A stretch of 60,030 nucleotides of DNA from Streptomyces sp. 150FB (GTDB lineage Bacteria; Actinomycetota; Actinomycetes; Streptomycetales; Streptomycetaceae). Shown here piece after piece: positions 34,701-41,559 of this stretch. The notes under the pieces are model-generated. The model saw only the letters and a program-made list of their open reading frames with translations. It made no database searches and had not been told where the DNA came from. The first letter of the stretch is position 1; the number at the start of each line of letters is the position of its first letter. Made by a program: the position numbers and the translations under genes. The stretch is from assembly GCF_000818195.1 (NCBI RefSeq), contig NZ_JTHL01000001.1, positions 9,188,621 through 9,248,650 on the forward strand, read 5' to 3'.

Positions 34701-34925
34701 TTCGAACGAACGCCGCCCGCAGACACCCACGTTCGTCCCCGTGCTGACATCGCACTCGGTGAGCCGGACCGCCAACGCGTCCGAACGGTCGTGCAGTTCA
34801 CGGTAGGAGAGGGCTCGGCCGTGGTGACGCGCGGCCACCGCCCCGGGCGTACGAAGGGCTTGCCGGTCGAACAGTTCGTGCAGCGGAAGGTCGCGGTCCC
34901 GGGTGTAGGCGGGCGGGGTCACCAT
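31794..34925 (-). CDS. single-module NRPS, adenylation-thiolation-reductase (A-T-R)
   Basis: A 1043-residue enzyme. The adenylation domain has A3 VMFTSGSSGRPKP (near 165), A5 NFYGPTE (near 303), A7 YRTGD (near 392), A8 GRLDRQVKLRGHRVE and A10 PVTAAGKVDR (near 493). The carrier domain has FFALGGDSLLA (Ser near 560). The C-terminal NADPH thioester reductase has LLTGASGFIGAF (near 646) and YAESKW (near 810). There is no condensation domain. It should load one amino acid and release it as an aldehyde or alcohol. By alignment to GrsA the pocket reads about D-A-I-Y-V-A-F-V-V, so an alpha-amino acid, but no clear match. Codon 665 is TTA, suggesting bldA control. Coupled to the P450. Confidence 0.88.
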   Translation of the reverse strand: MVTPPAYTRDRDLPLHELFDRQALRTPGAVAARHHGRALSYRELHDRSDALAVRLTECDVSTGTNVGVCGRRSFEALVAFLGVLKAGGAYVPLDDELPPARLQAMAEDAEVRTVVVLPGSTCRVRGIRARVELAADGTQPPVRVRTPAPARPPKPGPADCAYVMFTSGSSGRPKPVMIPHRGVVRLALSGPHPTAPLPDDVVLHAYALSSDASTIEIWSALLNGACLELLDREDLLSAEGLERRIREGGVSVAYLTTSVFHHVARSGPEALAGLRFVSAGGEAMDAGLARQVLRACPGTTVVNFYGPTENSVVSTFHQVTAADCDTGRVPIGRPFGASTCYVLRPDGSEAPPGEEGELVVGGDGLGLGYLGDRDLTARRFAESPGAVGERVYRTGDRVVRNDDGALEYLGRLDRQVKLRGHRVEPDEVEALLRSHPRVGEAVVELDTAAEALVAWVTPLRPSALPSPDELRQYCAQWLPPQAVPRLIVQEHLPVTAAGKVDRHALLRTAPGHSAAPPLPRAGETADATGVRGLEDALAEIWHTVLRVRPAGTDSFFALGGDSLLAAEAVTRTVGVLGLEAEHSSRLIRALLATPTLDAFAHAVRTVRHAPSGERTTSESYFVQQAELGFALPPAAGAAPCPGRPRHVLLTGASGFIGAFLLAELLRETDAVVHCPVRARSPEHARRRVHAAFDRFGLVMARAEDARVRCFPYDLTAAGLGLDPAHASELGDRLDLVLHSAAHVNFLYPYEALRAANVEGTREIIRLAAPRRVPVHFLSTVAVLAGFGTAGVRAIGENEPLDHAEGLTMGYAESKWVAEQLLRNAGSEGLPVSIYRPYEVTGDRRSGACNTETAICSLFKTIAETGLAPGIPLPMDFVPVDHLAAAVVRIATRQPADNRTYHLTNPAPALLDDVLDRMRAAGFHLRTLPYGPWVRELVRHVVAHPTSATAPFVSLCVDRSNKADISVKEMYLQGTFPALGRDNTERALAGGGLECPPVDDQLLDRYLEYFFTSGFISRPSLGAGCPTPVAGPRDGSSSIVRSAT

Positions 34926-34996
34926 CTCGGCTCGGAGGGACGCGGAGGTCTGGTCGTCATCACCTGTCAGGCATCCTTTCGGAACATGCGGCGGGT

Positions 34997-35452
34997 TCAG
35001 ACGAGTTCTGCGGCGAAGGTGGAGAAGTCCGCCGACCGCCAGCGTTCGGGCCTCATGCGGAACGTCACGTCATCGGTCAACTGGTCCTTCGTGGACCGCA
35101 GATAGGCCGCGGCTTCGTCCGGCGGCAGATAGCGGTGAGCCATCGCCGCACGTTCCGCGGGATCCGCGGGGTCGGACACACTGACGACGGGGCCGGCCAC
35201 GCTGACATAACGATAGGGAGCCCGCTCGTCCTGCACGCAGAGACTGAAACGGCCCGCCTCACGGATCAGCCTCGCCTTGAGGCTCTCCCGCCCGGTCTGC
35301 ACCACTACCTCGCCGCCCGGCTCGTACACGTACCAGAGGGGAACCAGCAGGGGCTCCAACGCCCCGGGCCGCGTGTCCCGCACGCCCAGCACTCCTACGT
35401 GGGCTCCCGCCAGGAACGATTCCCGCTGAGCAATTGTCATTCTGGGCAGCAT
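34997..35452 (-). CDS. split-barrel flavin/F420-type protein (PNPOx-like)
   Basis: A 151-residue protein of the pyridoxamine-phosphate-oxidase-like fold. Typical pieces are AGAHVGVLGVRDTRPGALEP with LLVPLWYVYE, then VVVQTGRESLKARLIREAGR and RYVSVAGPVVSV. Such small barrels bind FMN or F420 and reduce or oxidise small molecules. GAGGAG lies 8 bases before the ATG at 35452. It is 71 bases upstream of the A-T-R gene on the same strand, so it is the first gene of that transcript and a plausible redox partner. Confidence 0.8.
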   Translation of the reverse strand: MLPRMTIAQRESFLAGAHVGVLGVRDTRPGALEPLLVPLWYVYEPGGEVVVQTGRESLKARLIREAGRFSLCVQDERAPYRYVSVAGPVVSVSDPADPAERAAMAHRYLPPDEAAAYLRSTKDQLTDDVTFRMRPERWRSADFSTFAAELV

Positions 35453-35780
35453 TCAACACTCTCCTCAAATGGCAAGTGGCAGATGCGCGTTGATCCGGAT
35501 TCGGGGGAGTCAGGCATGTGCAGCCCATTTCTACCCAGGCCCCCGGCAGACACCGGCACCGGCAGCGCCATCACCCCTGGAGGTGAAAGCAGAAAGGTTT
35601 CATCCACTCTGATGCGGGAGCGTACGACCGGGGAATGCGCTGGCGTGGAATCCGGCGCATCACGTATACGCGTGTGCTCGCCGAACGCGAATTCCCGGCA
35701 ATCGGCGGACCGATGAACGGGCTGGGGCGGCAGAGACCGACAGACGGCGTCGGTCGTCGACCAGGAGTACGTTCCGCTGC
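35453..35780 (-). other. 328-bp gap upstream of the A-T-R locus
   Basis: No supported gene. It separates the A-T-R locus from the unknown gene pair and must hold the promoter of the former on the minus strand. No clear -10/-35 pair or operator was recognised; the part near 35560-35610 is less GC-rich than its surroundings. Confidence 0.4.
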
Positions 35781-36533
35781 CTACTCCAGCAGTCCGACGA
35801 GCCTGTCGCGGACGCCGTCCCTGCCCTCCACCCGGCTCGGCACCAGACGCTCCTTGTCGTCCGGATCCCGGGAAAGCACGTGCAGCTTCCCGTCGTGCCG
35901 GGCGAGGACCAGGTCGGTGCTGACGCCGGCGATCTCGGCCGATCCTCGCGCGGTGTAGTGGGTGACGGTCACCAGCGCGGAACGCTCCGAGGCAGCGAGT
36001 ACGGCATCGGTGTCCAGCGCCCGGTCTGGGTCCGCGGCCGACCCGCGCGGCAACCAGTCGGTGAGCATCTCGAGGGCGTCGTCCATCTTGTACAGGCCGA
36101 TCTGGTGGACGCCGAGCGCGTCGATGCGGATCAGCAGGCAGATCTCCTCGGGCTGCGGGAGCAGCAGGATCCGCCAGGGCTCGCCCGGATCCGTTCCGGT
36201 CGTACGGGCGTCGAGCACGCTCCGGGCCCGCTGCTGGAACGCCACGGCGATGCCCAGGTCTCCCCGTACCTGGACCTGCTCGGCCGTGGAGCCCGCCACG
36301 AGCATCTGGCGCGCCGCCAGTGAGCGGACGGCCTCGGCGAGTACGTCGTCCGACGGCCGGACCTCCAGGAAGTCCACGACGGCGTCCACGGCCGTCAGCT
36401 CGGCGACGGTGTACGCGCCGAGCAGGACAGGACCGGTGTGCACCAGATTCACCACGGCCGAGACCAGCCCCTCGGGCACGGCCGCCTCGTCGGAGCCGGG
36501 CGGGGTCGGGGCGTCGCGCGGGTCGTCGCTCAT
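35781..36533 (-). CDS. protein of unknown function, coupled to the gene at 36530
   Basis: A 250-residue soluble acidic protein without signal peptide or membrane segment. I do not recognise a family. Visible features are an N-terminal charged tail, a helical stretch (VVDFLEVRPSDDVLAEAVRS), a beta-like centre (GEPWRILLLPQPEEICLLIR, IDALGVHQIGLYKMDD) and a C-terminal GKLHVLSRDPDDKERLVPSR. The ATG overlaps the stop of the preceding gene by 4 bases (ATGA), so the two are made together and probably act as a pair, for example as an effector and its partner. The true start was chosen from this overlap and a nearby GGGAG. Confidence 0.6.
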   Translation of the reverse strand: MSDDPRDAPTPPGSDEAAVPEGLVSAVVNLVHTGPVLLGAYTVAELTAVDAVVDFLEVRPSDDVLAEAVRSLAARQMLVAGSTAEQVQVRGDLGIAVAFQQRARSVLDARTTGTDPGEPWRILLLPQPEEICLLIRIDALGVHQIGLYKMDDALEMLTDWLPRGSAADPDRALDTDAVLAASERSALVTVTHYTARGSAEIAGVSTDLVLARHDGKLHVLSRDPDDKERLVPSRVEGRDGVRDRLVGLLE

Positions 36534-37441
36534 GTCGAGTCTCCCGTCCGCCGTGTTTCCAACGGGGGCGGCCGGTGGTGCTCGTGCAGAATCGCGGCGG
36601 CGCTGCCCGACGCCGTCTCGGTGACCCACACCTCGGAGTTGCCGAACAGCCCCCGCCCGGCCCTCCCGGACAGTGTCCGGCCCAGCTCACCGCCCAGGTC
36701 GGGGCGGTCAGGGGGCGGGAAGCGCGCCGCCAGGTCCTGGGACACGGAGGTGACGTCGTCGTCCTCCTCGATCCGGTGCAGAGCCCGGGTCAGCGCCCGC
36801 GCGACCGGAGGCGTCAGGGACGTGGGCATGGCCAGATTCGGTGACAGGTACATGGGACGCCGTTCGGTCATCCGCGACAGGCCCCAGGGGCCCACATTGC
36901 TGCGGGTGATCCGGTACACCACGTAGTCCATGAGATGCCGGAAATCGCTCGGGCGGGGCAGCTTGCTGCCACCGAAGGCGGCGGGGGTCTTCTCCAACTG
37001 CACCCAGGTGCCCTGCGCCGTGCGCCCGTGCAGCTTCTCCCGCACGACGTGTCCGCGCATCCCGATGTCGGGATAGAGCTTCTTGTCGATGTCGTGATGG
37101 TGGCTGGACACACGCGGATGACTGATGCCGGCGAACCGCCACCGCTCGTACAACCGCGGATCGTCCACCAGGACGTGGCCGCCGCACAGCACGTCGTGCA
37201 GTTGCGGCACCTGGAGCCCGTTCCCCTCCAGATCGGCGATGATGACCGCCTCCTCGGGGCTGAGGCGTCCGGCCGCGGCCAGCAGCCCCTTCCGGTACGC
37301 GCCGGCCCGGGCGGTGATCTCGATCATGAGCCGGACCCTGCTGCGCGTCTCGTCGGCCCGCTGGTCACGCACGGCTTCGGCAGCCGGCTGGCTGGGCCGC
37401 GCGGGGTGCGTCAGGGACGCGAATGGGTGCTTACGGTCCAC
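36530..37441 (-). CDS. protein of unknown function (first of a coupled pair)
   Basis: About 303 residues, no signal peptide, no recognised family. The core shows SHHHDIDKKLYPDIGMRGHV, then KLHGRTAQGTWVQLEKTPAA and FRHLMDYVVYRITRSNVGPW, an arrangement of His, Glu and aromatic residues that recalls C-terminal toxin or phage-associated domains, but this is only an impression. The start is unclear: the frame opens at 37510, coding-like codon use begins around the GTG at 37441, and later GTG and ATG codons exist at 37372 and 37327. It overlaps the next gene by 4 bases. Confidence 0.55.
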   Translation of the reverse strand: MDRKHPFASLTHPARPSQPAAEAVRDQRADETRSRVRLMIEITARAGAYRKGLLAAAGRLSPEEAVIIADLEGNGLQVPQLHDVLCGGHVLVDDPRLYERWRFAGISHPRVSSHHHDIDKKLYPDIGMRGHVVREKLHGRTAQGTWVQLEKTPAAFGGSKLPRPSDFRHLMDYVVYRITRSNVGPWGLSRMTERRPMYLSPNLAMPTSLTPPVARALTRALHRIEEDDDVTSVSQDLAARFPPPDRPDLGGELGRTLSGRAGRGLFGNSEVWVTETASGSAAAILHEHHRPPPLETRRTGDST

Positions 37442-37779
37442 CTGGCCAGTACAGCACGGCAGGCACCTGAGCGCTTCCCAGGCCGAGTCCCTCCCCGGTG
37501 GCGGCGACACCTCGTCCGACGATCACGGCACGGCCGCCCACCCACGGCTGCGGGCCCACCACCGGAGAACGGCTGACGCGTTCCGCCGCCTCCGCCCAAC
37601 CGTGCGAGGGATCCCGTTCGGGTGACAACGCTCTTCGCGCCTGGCGTGTTCGGCGGCACCGGTGCAAGGGTCCTGTCGTCGCTTTCTGTCCTGGTATGGA
37701 GGATCTGTCCGCGAAGCTGCCACCCGGCCTTGCGGCGCGTGGTCACCACCGGACACACACCAACTCAAGGGGAGGACAC
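37442..37779. other. gap between unknown pair and I36 inhibitor gene
   Basis: 338 bases with divergent genes on both sides, so it must contain two promoters. No firm boxes were found. Open frames across it are shadows with poor codon use. Confidence 0.4.
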
Positions 37780-38220
37780 ATGTCCGCATCGAAGTTCCGG
37801 ATGACGGCCGCCTGCATGGCCGCGGCAGCGGGGCTTACGCTCACGGCGCTCACCGTGCCCGTGGCGTCGGCGGCGCCGTCGGCGAAGAACGCGGCGGTCG
37901 TAGCCACAGTGCCGGCCCACACCGAGGTGTTACGCAGCTATGCCCGGTGCGGGGCCGGGAATTTCTGCCTGTTCGAGCACATCAACGGGACAGGGCGTGC
38001 GGTGGGACTGCACGGTGCGCGCGGGACTCTCGGCTCCCTGAAATTCGACAAGATCACCTCGTCCATCAGAAACCGCAACGGCAAAATCTGGTCCGTCTAC
38101 AGCGGCACCAACTTCACGGGACGCTGCCTGCCTGTCGCCGCGACGTACTCGGGAAACGTCACCCAATACGGCCTGAATGACCATATCCGCTCCGCGCGGC
38201 CCGGTCGTTGTCCGGCCTGA
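37780..38220 (+). CDS. secreted peptidase-inhibitor I36/beta-gamma-crystallin-like protein
   Basis: A 146-residue secreted protein. A Sec signal (MAAAAGLTLTALTVPVASAA) is followed by a single domain of about 95 residues: ARCGAGNFCLFEHINGTGRA, then SSIRNRNGKIWSVYSGTNFT and GRCLPVAA. This is the pattern of the I36 family (SMI-like inhibitors) with four cysteines able to form two disulfides. It may inhibit metallopeptidases or bind calcium. AAGGGGAGG lies 5 bases before the ATG. Codon 51 (37930-37932) is TTA, so translation probably waits for the developmental tRNA bldA. Confidence 0.85.
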   Translation: MSASKFRMTAACMAAAAGLTLTALTVPVASAAPSAKNAAVVATVPAHTEVLRSYARCGAGNFCLFEHINGTGRAVGLHGARGTLGSLKFDKITSSIRNRNGKIWSVYSGTNFTGRCLPVAATYSGNVTQYGLNDHIRSARPGRCPA

Positions 38221-38230
38221 TCACCACCCC

Positions 38231-38273
38231 GAGTGCCTGGTCAGGTGCCCCACGGGGACCGGACCAGGCACTC
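38231..38273. terminator. bidirectional terminator
   Basis: GAGTGCCTGGTC (38231-38242) pairs with GACCAGGCACTC (38262-38273). Inside, GGT-CCCC and GGGG-ACC extend the stem with one bulged base. It lies between two convergent genes. Confidence 0.8.
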
Positions 38274-38350
38274 ACCCGTTCCAATTGAGGTCGTACTCCG
38301 TCAGCCGCCCACCCGGGCCGACGGAGGCTCAGCGCTACCACTGCGTACTG

Positions 38351-38965
38351 TCAGAGGCCGGCGATGACCTCCGCCGACGTCATGGGGATGGAGAACATGG
38401 GGTAGTCGTAGGTGATCGCGTTTTCGTGCTCCTCCTGGGAAGTGGCGGCAACGCAGTCCGGCAGCGTGATGACCCGGAAACCGTTCTCGTACCCGGTGCG
38501 CATCGTTGACTCGACGCAGCAGTTGGTGAGGAAGCCTCCGAGGACGATCGTGTCGATCCCCTTGTTCCGCAGGATGAAGTCGAGGTTCGTGCTCGCGAAG
38601 GTGTCGAGGCCGCGCTTGCCCTCGATCACGATGTCACCTTCGGCAGGGGCGAGTTCGTCCACGATCGCGGCGCCCCAGGTGTTCTTGACGAAGGCCGAGC
38701 CCTCCACGACCCCCTTGAGGATGCCGTAGGGGTGCCGGGACAGTTCGCCGTAACCGGGGGCGAAGGTGATGGGCGCGTGCATGATGGTGACGCCGGCGGC
38801 GCGCGCCGCTCCGGCCAGGGTCACGGTGTTCGCGAGCATGCCGGTCTTCTCCATCACTCCGGCCACGGCGCTGTTGAGTGCGCCGCCCTCGCTGGTGAAG
38901 TCGTTCTGGTACTCGATCAGGACGAGTGCGGTCTTCGCGGGATCGAGGGACAAAATCTCGGACAT
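38351..38965 (-). CDS. isochorismatase-family cysteine hydrolase
   Basis: A 204-residue alpha/beta hydrolase of the isochorismatase/nicotinamidase group. The nucleophile Cys is in TNCCVESTMRTGYENGF (near residue 150) and the Lys in EGKRGLDTFAST (near 118). The usual catalytic Asp in the D-x-Q-N-D motif appears as Glu (LIEYQND), a variant also found in other cysteine hydrolases of this type. It should hydrolyse an amide or vinyl ether of a small molecule. AAGGAG lies 6 bases before the ATG. It follows the aldose-dehydrogenase gene on the same strand. Confidence 0.85.
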   Translation of the reverse strand: MSEILSLDPAKTALVLIEYQNDFTSEGGALNSAVAGVMEKTGMLANTVTLAGAARAAGVTIMHAPITFAPGYGELSRHPYGILKGVVEGSAFVKNTWGAAIVDELAPAEGDIVIEGKRGLDTFASTNLDFILRNKGIDTIVLGGFLTNCCVESTMRTGYENGFRVITLPDCVAATSQEEHENAITYDYPMFSIPMTSAEVIAGL

Positions 38966-39089
38966 GACGGCTCCTTGGCGAGCTGGGACGCATCAGCGGC
39001 ATGAACAGCTTGCCTGACAAGGGGAGCAACCGGACAGTGGCAGGCAGGATCAGCTACCCGAACGCCGACCGGCGGCGGCCCCCGGTGGG

Positions 39090-40055
39090 TCACCGCACGG
39101 CGGCCGCGTCGAGGTCGGCCCACGCGGCGTCGGTCAGGTCCTCGCCGGCCCAGCGGGCTGCGGAGGTGACCTCCTGGGAGGAACGGAAGCCCGCGACCAC
39201 GCCGGCCACGCCGGGGTCGCGCAGCGGGAAGCGGACGGCGGCGTGGGGGAGGACGGTGCCGTGCAGGGCGCAGACCTCGGCAAGGCGCCGGGCACGGCGC
39301 AGCACCGCGCCGGAGGCGGGACCGTAGTCGAAGGAAGCGTCATCGGGAGGGCTGGGCCGGCTGAGCAGACCCGAGTTGAACGGCGCCGCGGCGACCACCG
39401 AGACACCGCGTTTCGCGCACGCCTCCAGCAGTGGGCGGGCGGTGCGGTCGATCAGAGTCCACCGGCCGGCCGTCATCACGGTGTCCACGTCCGCTTCGGC
39501 GACGACCCGCAGCAGTGGGGCGACGGTGTTCGTGCCGACGCCGACAGCGCCGATGACGCCCTGGTCGCGGAGGGCCGCCAGGGCGGGCAGTGCCTGGTCG
39601 AGGGCGGCGTCCAGGTGATCGTCTGGGTCATGGACGTAGACGATGTCCACCCGGTCGAGGCCCAGGCGGGTCAGGCTGCCCTCCAGGCTCCGCAGGACGC
39701 CGTCACGCGAGTAGTCGGGGCGGCGGATCAGCGTGTCCGGTACGGCGAAGCCCCCCGCGGCCAGGTCGGATCCGGTCGGTGCGGGGTGTGGTTCGAGCAG
39801 GCGACCGACCTTGGTGGAGACAGTGAACTCGGCGCGCGGCCGGTGGGCGAGGGCCGCGCCGAGCCGCCGCTCGGACAGTCCGAGACCGTAGTGCGGGGCG
39901 GTGTCGTAGTAGCGCACACCGACGTCCCAGGCGGCCTCGACCGCGGCCCGCGCCTGGTCGTCGTCGAGCGGGGTGTAGAGATTGCCGATGGGGGCGGCGC
40001 CGAACCCCAGGGAACTGACGCGGACACTCGTACGGCCGAGCCGGCGGGGCGTCAC
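39090..40055 (-). CDS. aldo/keto reductase, L-fucose/D-threo-aldose 1-dehydrogenase type
   Basis: A 321-residue TIM-barrel oxidoreductase. The tetrad is visible as YYDTAPHYG (Asp and Tyr), FTVSTKVGR (Lys) and DIVYVHDPDDH (His). The N-terminus RRLGRTSVRVSSLGFGAAPI with GNLYTPLDDDQA is the signature of the D-threo-aldose 1-dehydrogenase branch, which oxidises L-fucose and similar sugars to lactones. The GTG at 40055 overlaps by 4 bases the stop of the amidohydrolase shell before it, the usual lactonase partner. This supports a former non-phosphorylating sugar pathway. The frame is open far upstream but without homology. Confidence 0.8.
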   Translation of the reverse strand: MTPRRLGRTSVRVSSLGFGAAPIGNLYTPLDDDQARAAVEAAWDVGVRYYDTAPHYGLGLSERRLGAALAHRPRAEFTVSTKVGRLLEPHPAPTGSDLAAGGFAVPDTLIRRPDYSRDGVLRSLEGSLTRLGLDRVDIVYVHDPDDHLDAALDQALPALAALRDQGVIGAVGVGTNTVAPLLRVVAEADVDTVMTAGRWTLIDRTARPLLEACAKRGVSVVAAAPFNSGLLSRPSPPDDASFDYGPASGAVLRRARRLAEVCALHGTVLPHAAVRFPLRDPGVAGVVAGFRSSQEVTSAARWAGEDLTDAAWADLDAAAVR

Positions 40056-40186
40056 CCGGCGATCCCGTACCGGCGCGCGGCCGTCGTGCCGACGACCGTC
40101 CGGATGTGCGGGTCCCCGGACGCCAGGGGCCATGGCTGGTCGCGTACTCCGAGGTCCCACAGATGGTGATGAACGTCGATGCGCAC
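40052..40186 (-). pseudogene. internally deleted amidohydrolase (lactonase-type) gene, 44 codons
   Basis: The first residues IDVHHHLWDLGVRDQPW are the metal-binding start of the amidohydrolase-2/fuconolactonase family. The last, DPHIRTVVGTTAARRYG, look like its C-terminus. Some 230-250 middle codons are missing, yet the frame stays open and the stop is still coupled to the next gene by GTGA. It cannot be an active lactonase. Confidence 0.5.
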
Positions 40187-40600
40187 CGTTCGGTCCTTCG
40201 GTTCGGTGACGGGTATTCGGACGGGGCCCGCACCCGCGTCCGGACGGGAGCCCGCGCACACCGTCCGAGTGGGGACGCGGTCCGGTGCACCGCACTCGCT
40301 CCGACTCGGCTCCTCGATTCGTCCTACGGATGCCGAGCGCGGTTCCAGGGCGCGGGGACGTCCTCGTAGCGAGCTACCAGGTCGGGAAGGATCTGCTTCA
40401 TCTGACAGGCAGGACCATAAGGATCAGATCCCTTCCGTGCAACAGTTCCAGGTTGAATGCCCCTTTTGTTGCCATAAGAGGCAGAATTTAGCGGCTGATT
40501 CAACGAATTACCTTCGAACACTTCTCAACGCGTAACGGAGATGTCATAGTTGCCCCGCCGATTAACCTGATTCATTTGAAGGTCACGAGGGGGGTACGCC
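40187..40600 (+). other. AT-richer gap upstream of GntR gene
   Basis: 414 bases without a supported gene, markedly less GC-rich from about 40380 on. It holds a bulged inverted repeat (40385-40395 with 40425-40436, GGAAGGATCTG) around a 29-base loop, and repeats of TGATTCA at about 40491 and 40569. These may belong to the GntR regulator's operator or to an RNA leader. Confidence 0.4.
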
Positions 40601-41452
40601 ATGGCAGCTCCAGCACAGGTCCCTGGCGCAGGAGATGACGACGCGTCAGGTCGCTACCGACCGGGTTACGAGCTGGTCGCCGAGCAACTGCTGAACTACA
40701 TCGCCGAGCAGAACCTGCGGTCCGGGGACCGGCTTCCCACGGAACAGGGCCTGGCGCAGATCCTGGGCGCCTCCCGCAACGTCACCCGCGAGGCGGTGAA
40801 GGTCCTGGCCGCCATCGGGCGGCTGAGTGTGCGGCGTGGCGCGGGAATCTTCGTCGCCGAGTCGGCCGGCGGGCTGGTGGACGACGAGCTCTCGCACTTC
40901 CGGCCGACGAGCATGGAACACGTGCTGATGCTTCTGGACTACCGGACGGTGATCGAGTCGGAGACAGCGCGCCGTGCCGCCGCCCTCGCCACGCCGATCG
41001 AGGTCCGGGCCATCCGGGAGTGCGCCGAGACATCACTGGTGGCGGCCCGGGCGGCCGACGGGTACGGCTTCGCCAAGGCCGACGCCGCGTTCCACGACGC
41101 GGTGGGTGCCGCCGCGCACAACCTGTTCCTGAGATCGAGCGTCGGCAACGTACGGCGTCTGGCCTCACAGTCCGATGTGCTGCTTTTCCACGGGGACGCG
41201 CCGGGGTCGCTGGAAGTGGCCGCCGGACAGCACCTCGCCATAGCTGAGGCGGTCACCGCAGGGGAGGCCGATCTCGCCGGTGAGCTGATGGTGGAGCACA
41301 TCGCCACGACTCAGAGCCAGTTCGAACGAAAGATCCGCGACCGGCTGTTCAACCTTGACGGCCGCGGTGCCTCCGGGACGCCGGTGCGGCCGTCGCGGAG
41401 CACCGTTGCCGCGGACGAGCCACCGTCCCCCTCGGAGACGTCCGCCTCGTAA
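40601..41452 (+). CDS. GntR-family regulator, FCD (FadR) subfamily
   Basis: A 283-residue regulator. The winged helix at residues 22-85 reads VAEQLLNYIAEQNLRSGDRL, PTEQGLAQILGASRNVTREA and VRRGAGIFVAE. The C-terminal all-helical FCD domain has metal/ligand residues such as AFHDAVGAAAHN and GQHLAIAEAVTAGE. FCD regulators usually sense sugar acids or other carboxylates, which fits the dehydrogenase, lactonase remnant and enolase-superfamily enzyme around it. A run of G (GAGGGGGG) precedes the ATG. A terminator follows. Confidence 0.88.
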   Translation: MAAPAQVPGAGDDDASGRYRPGYELVAEQLLNYIAEQNLRSGDRLPTEQGLAQILGASRNVTREAVKVLAAIGRLSVRRGAGIFVAESAGGLVDDELSHFRPTSMEHVLMLLDYRTVIESETARRAAALATPIEVRAIRECAETSLVAARAADGYGFAKADAAFHDAVGAAAHNLFLRSSVGNVRRLASQSDVLLFHGDAPGSLEVAAGQHLAIAEAVTAGEADLAGELMVEHIATTQSQFERKIRDRLFNLDGRGASGTPVRPSRSTVAADEPPSPSETSAS

Positions 41453-41501
41453 ACCGGCGGCATGCCGTCGTTACGGGCGCGGGCCGAGCCGCCCAACGCC
41501 A

Positions 41502-41526
41502 GGAACCCGGAGGACGACCGGGTTCC
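41502..41526 (+). terminator. terminator after GntR gene
   Basis: GGAACCCGG (41502-41510) pairs perfectly with CCGGGTTCC (41518-41526) across a 7-base loop. It separates the regulator from the beta-helix gene that starts 34 bases later, so that gene has either its own promoter or read-through. Confidence 0.75.
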
Positions 41527-41559
41527 CCTACGTCATTCCATTCAGGCGATTGGATTTCC

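Noticed and set aside
35437..36690. Minus-strand open frame of 417 codons overlapping the unknown gene pair
   Set aside because: The overlapping frame 35781-36533 is supported by its stop-start overlap and codon use; the longer frame is Arg/Gly-rich and unsupported.
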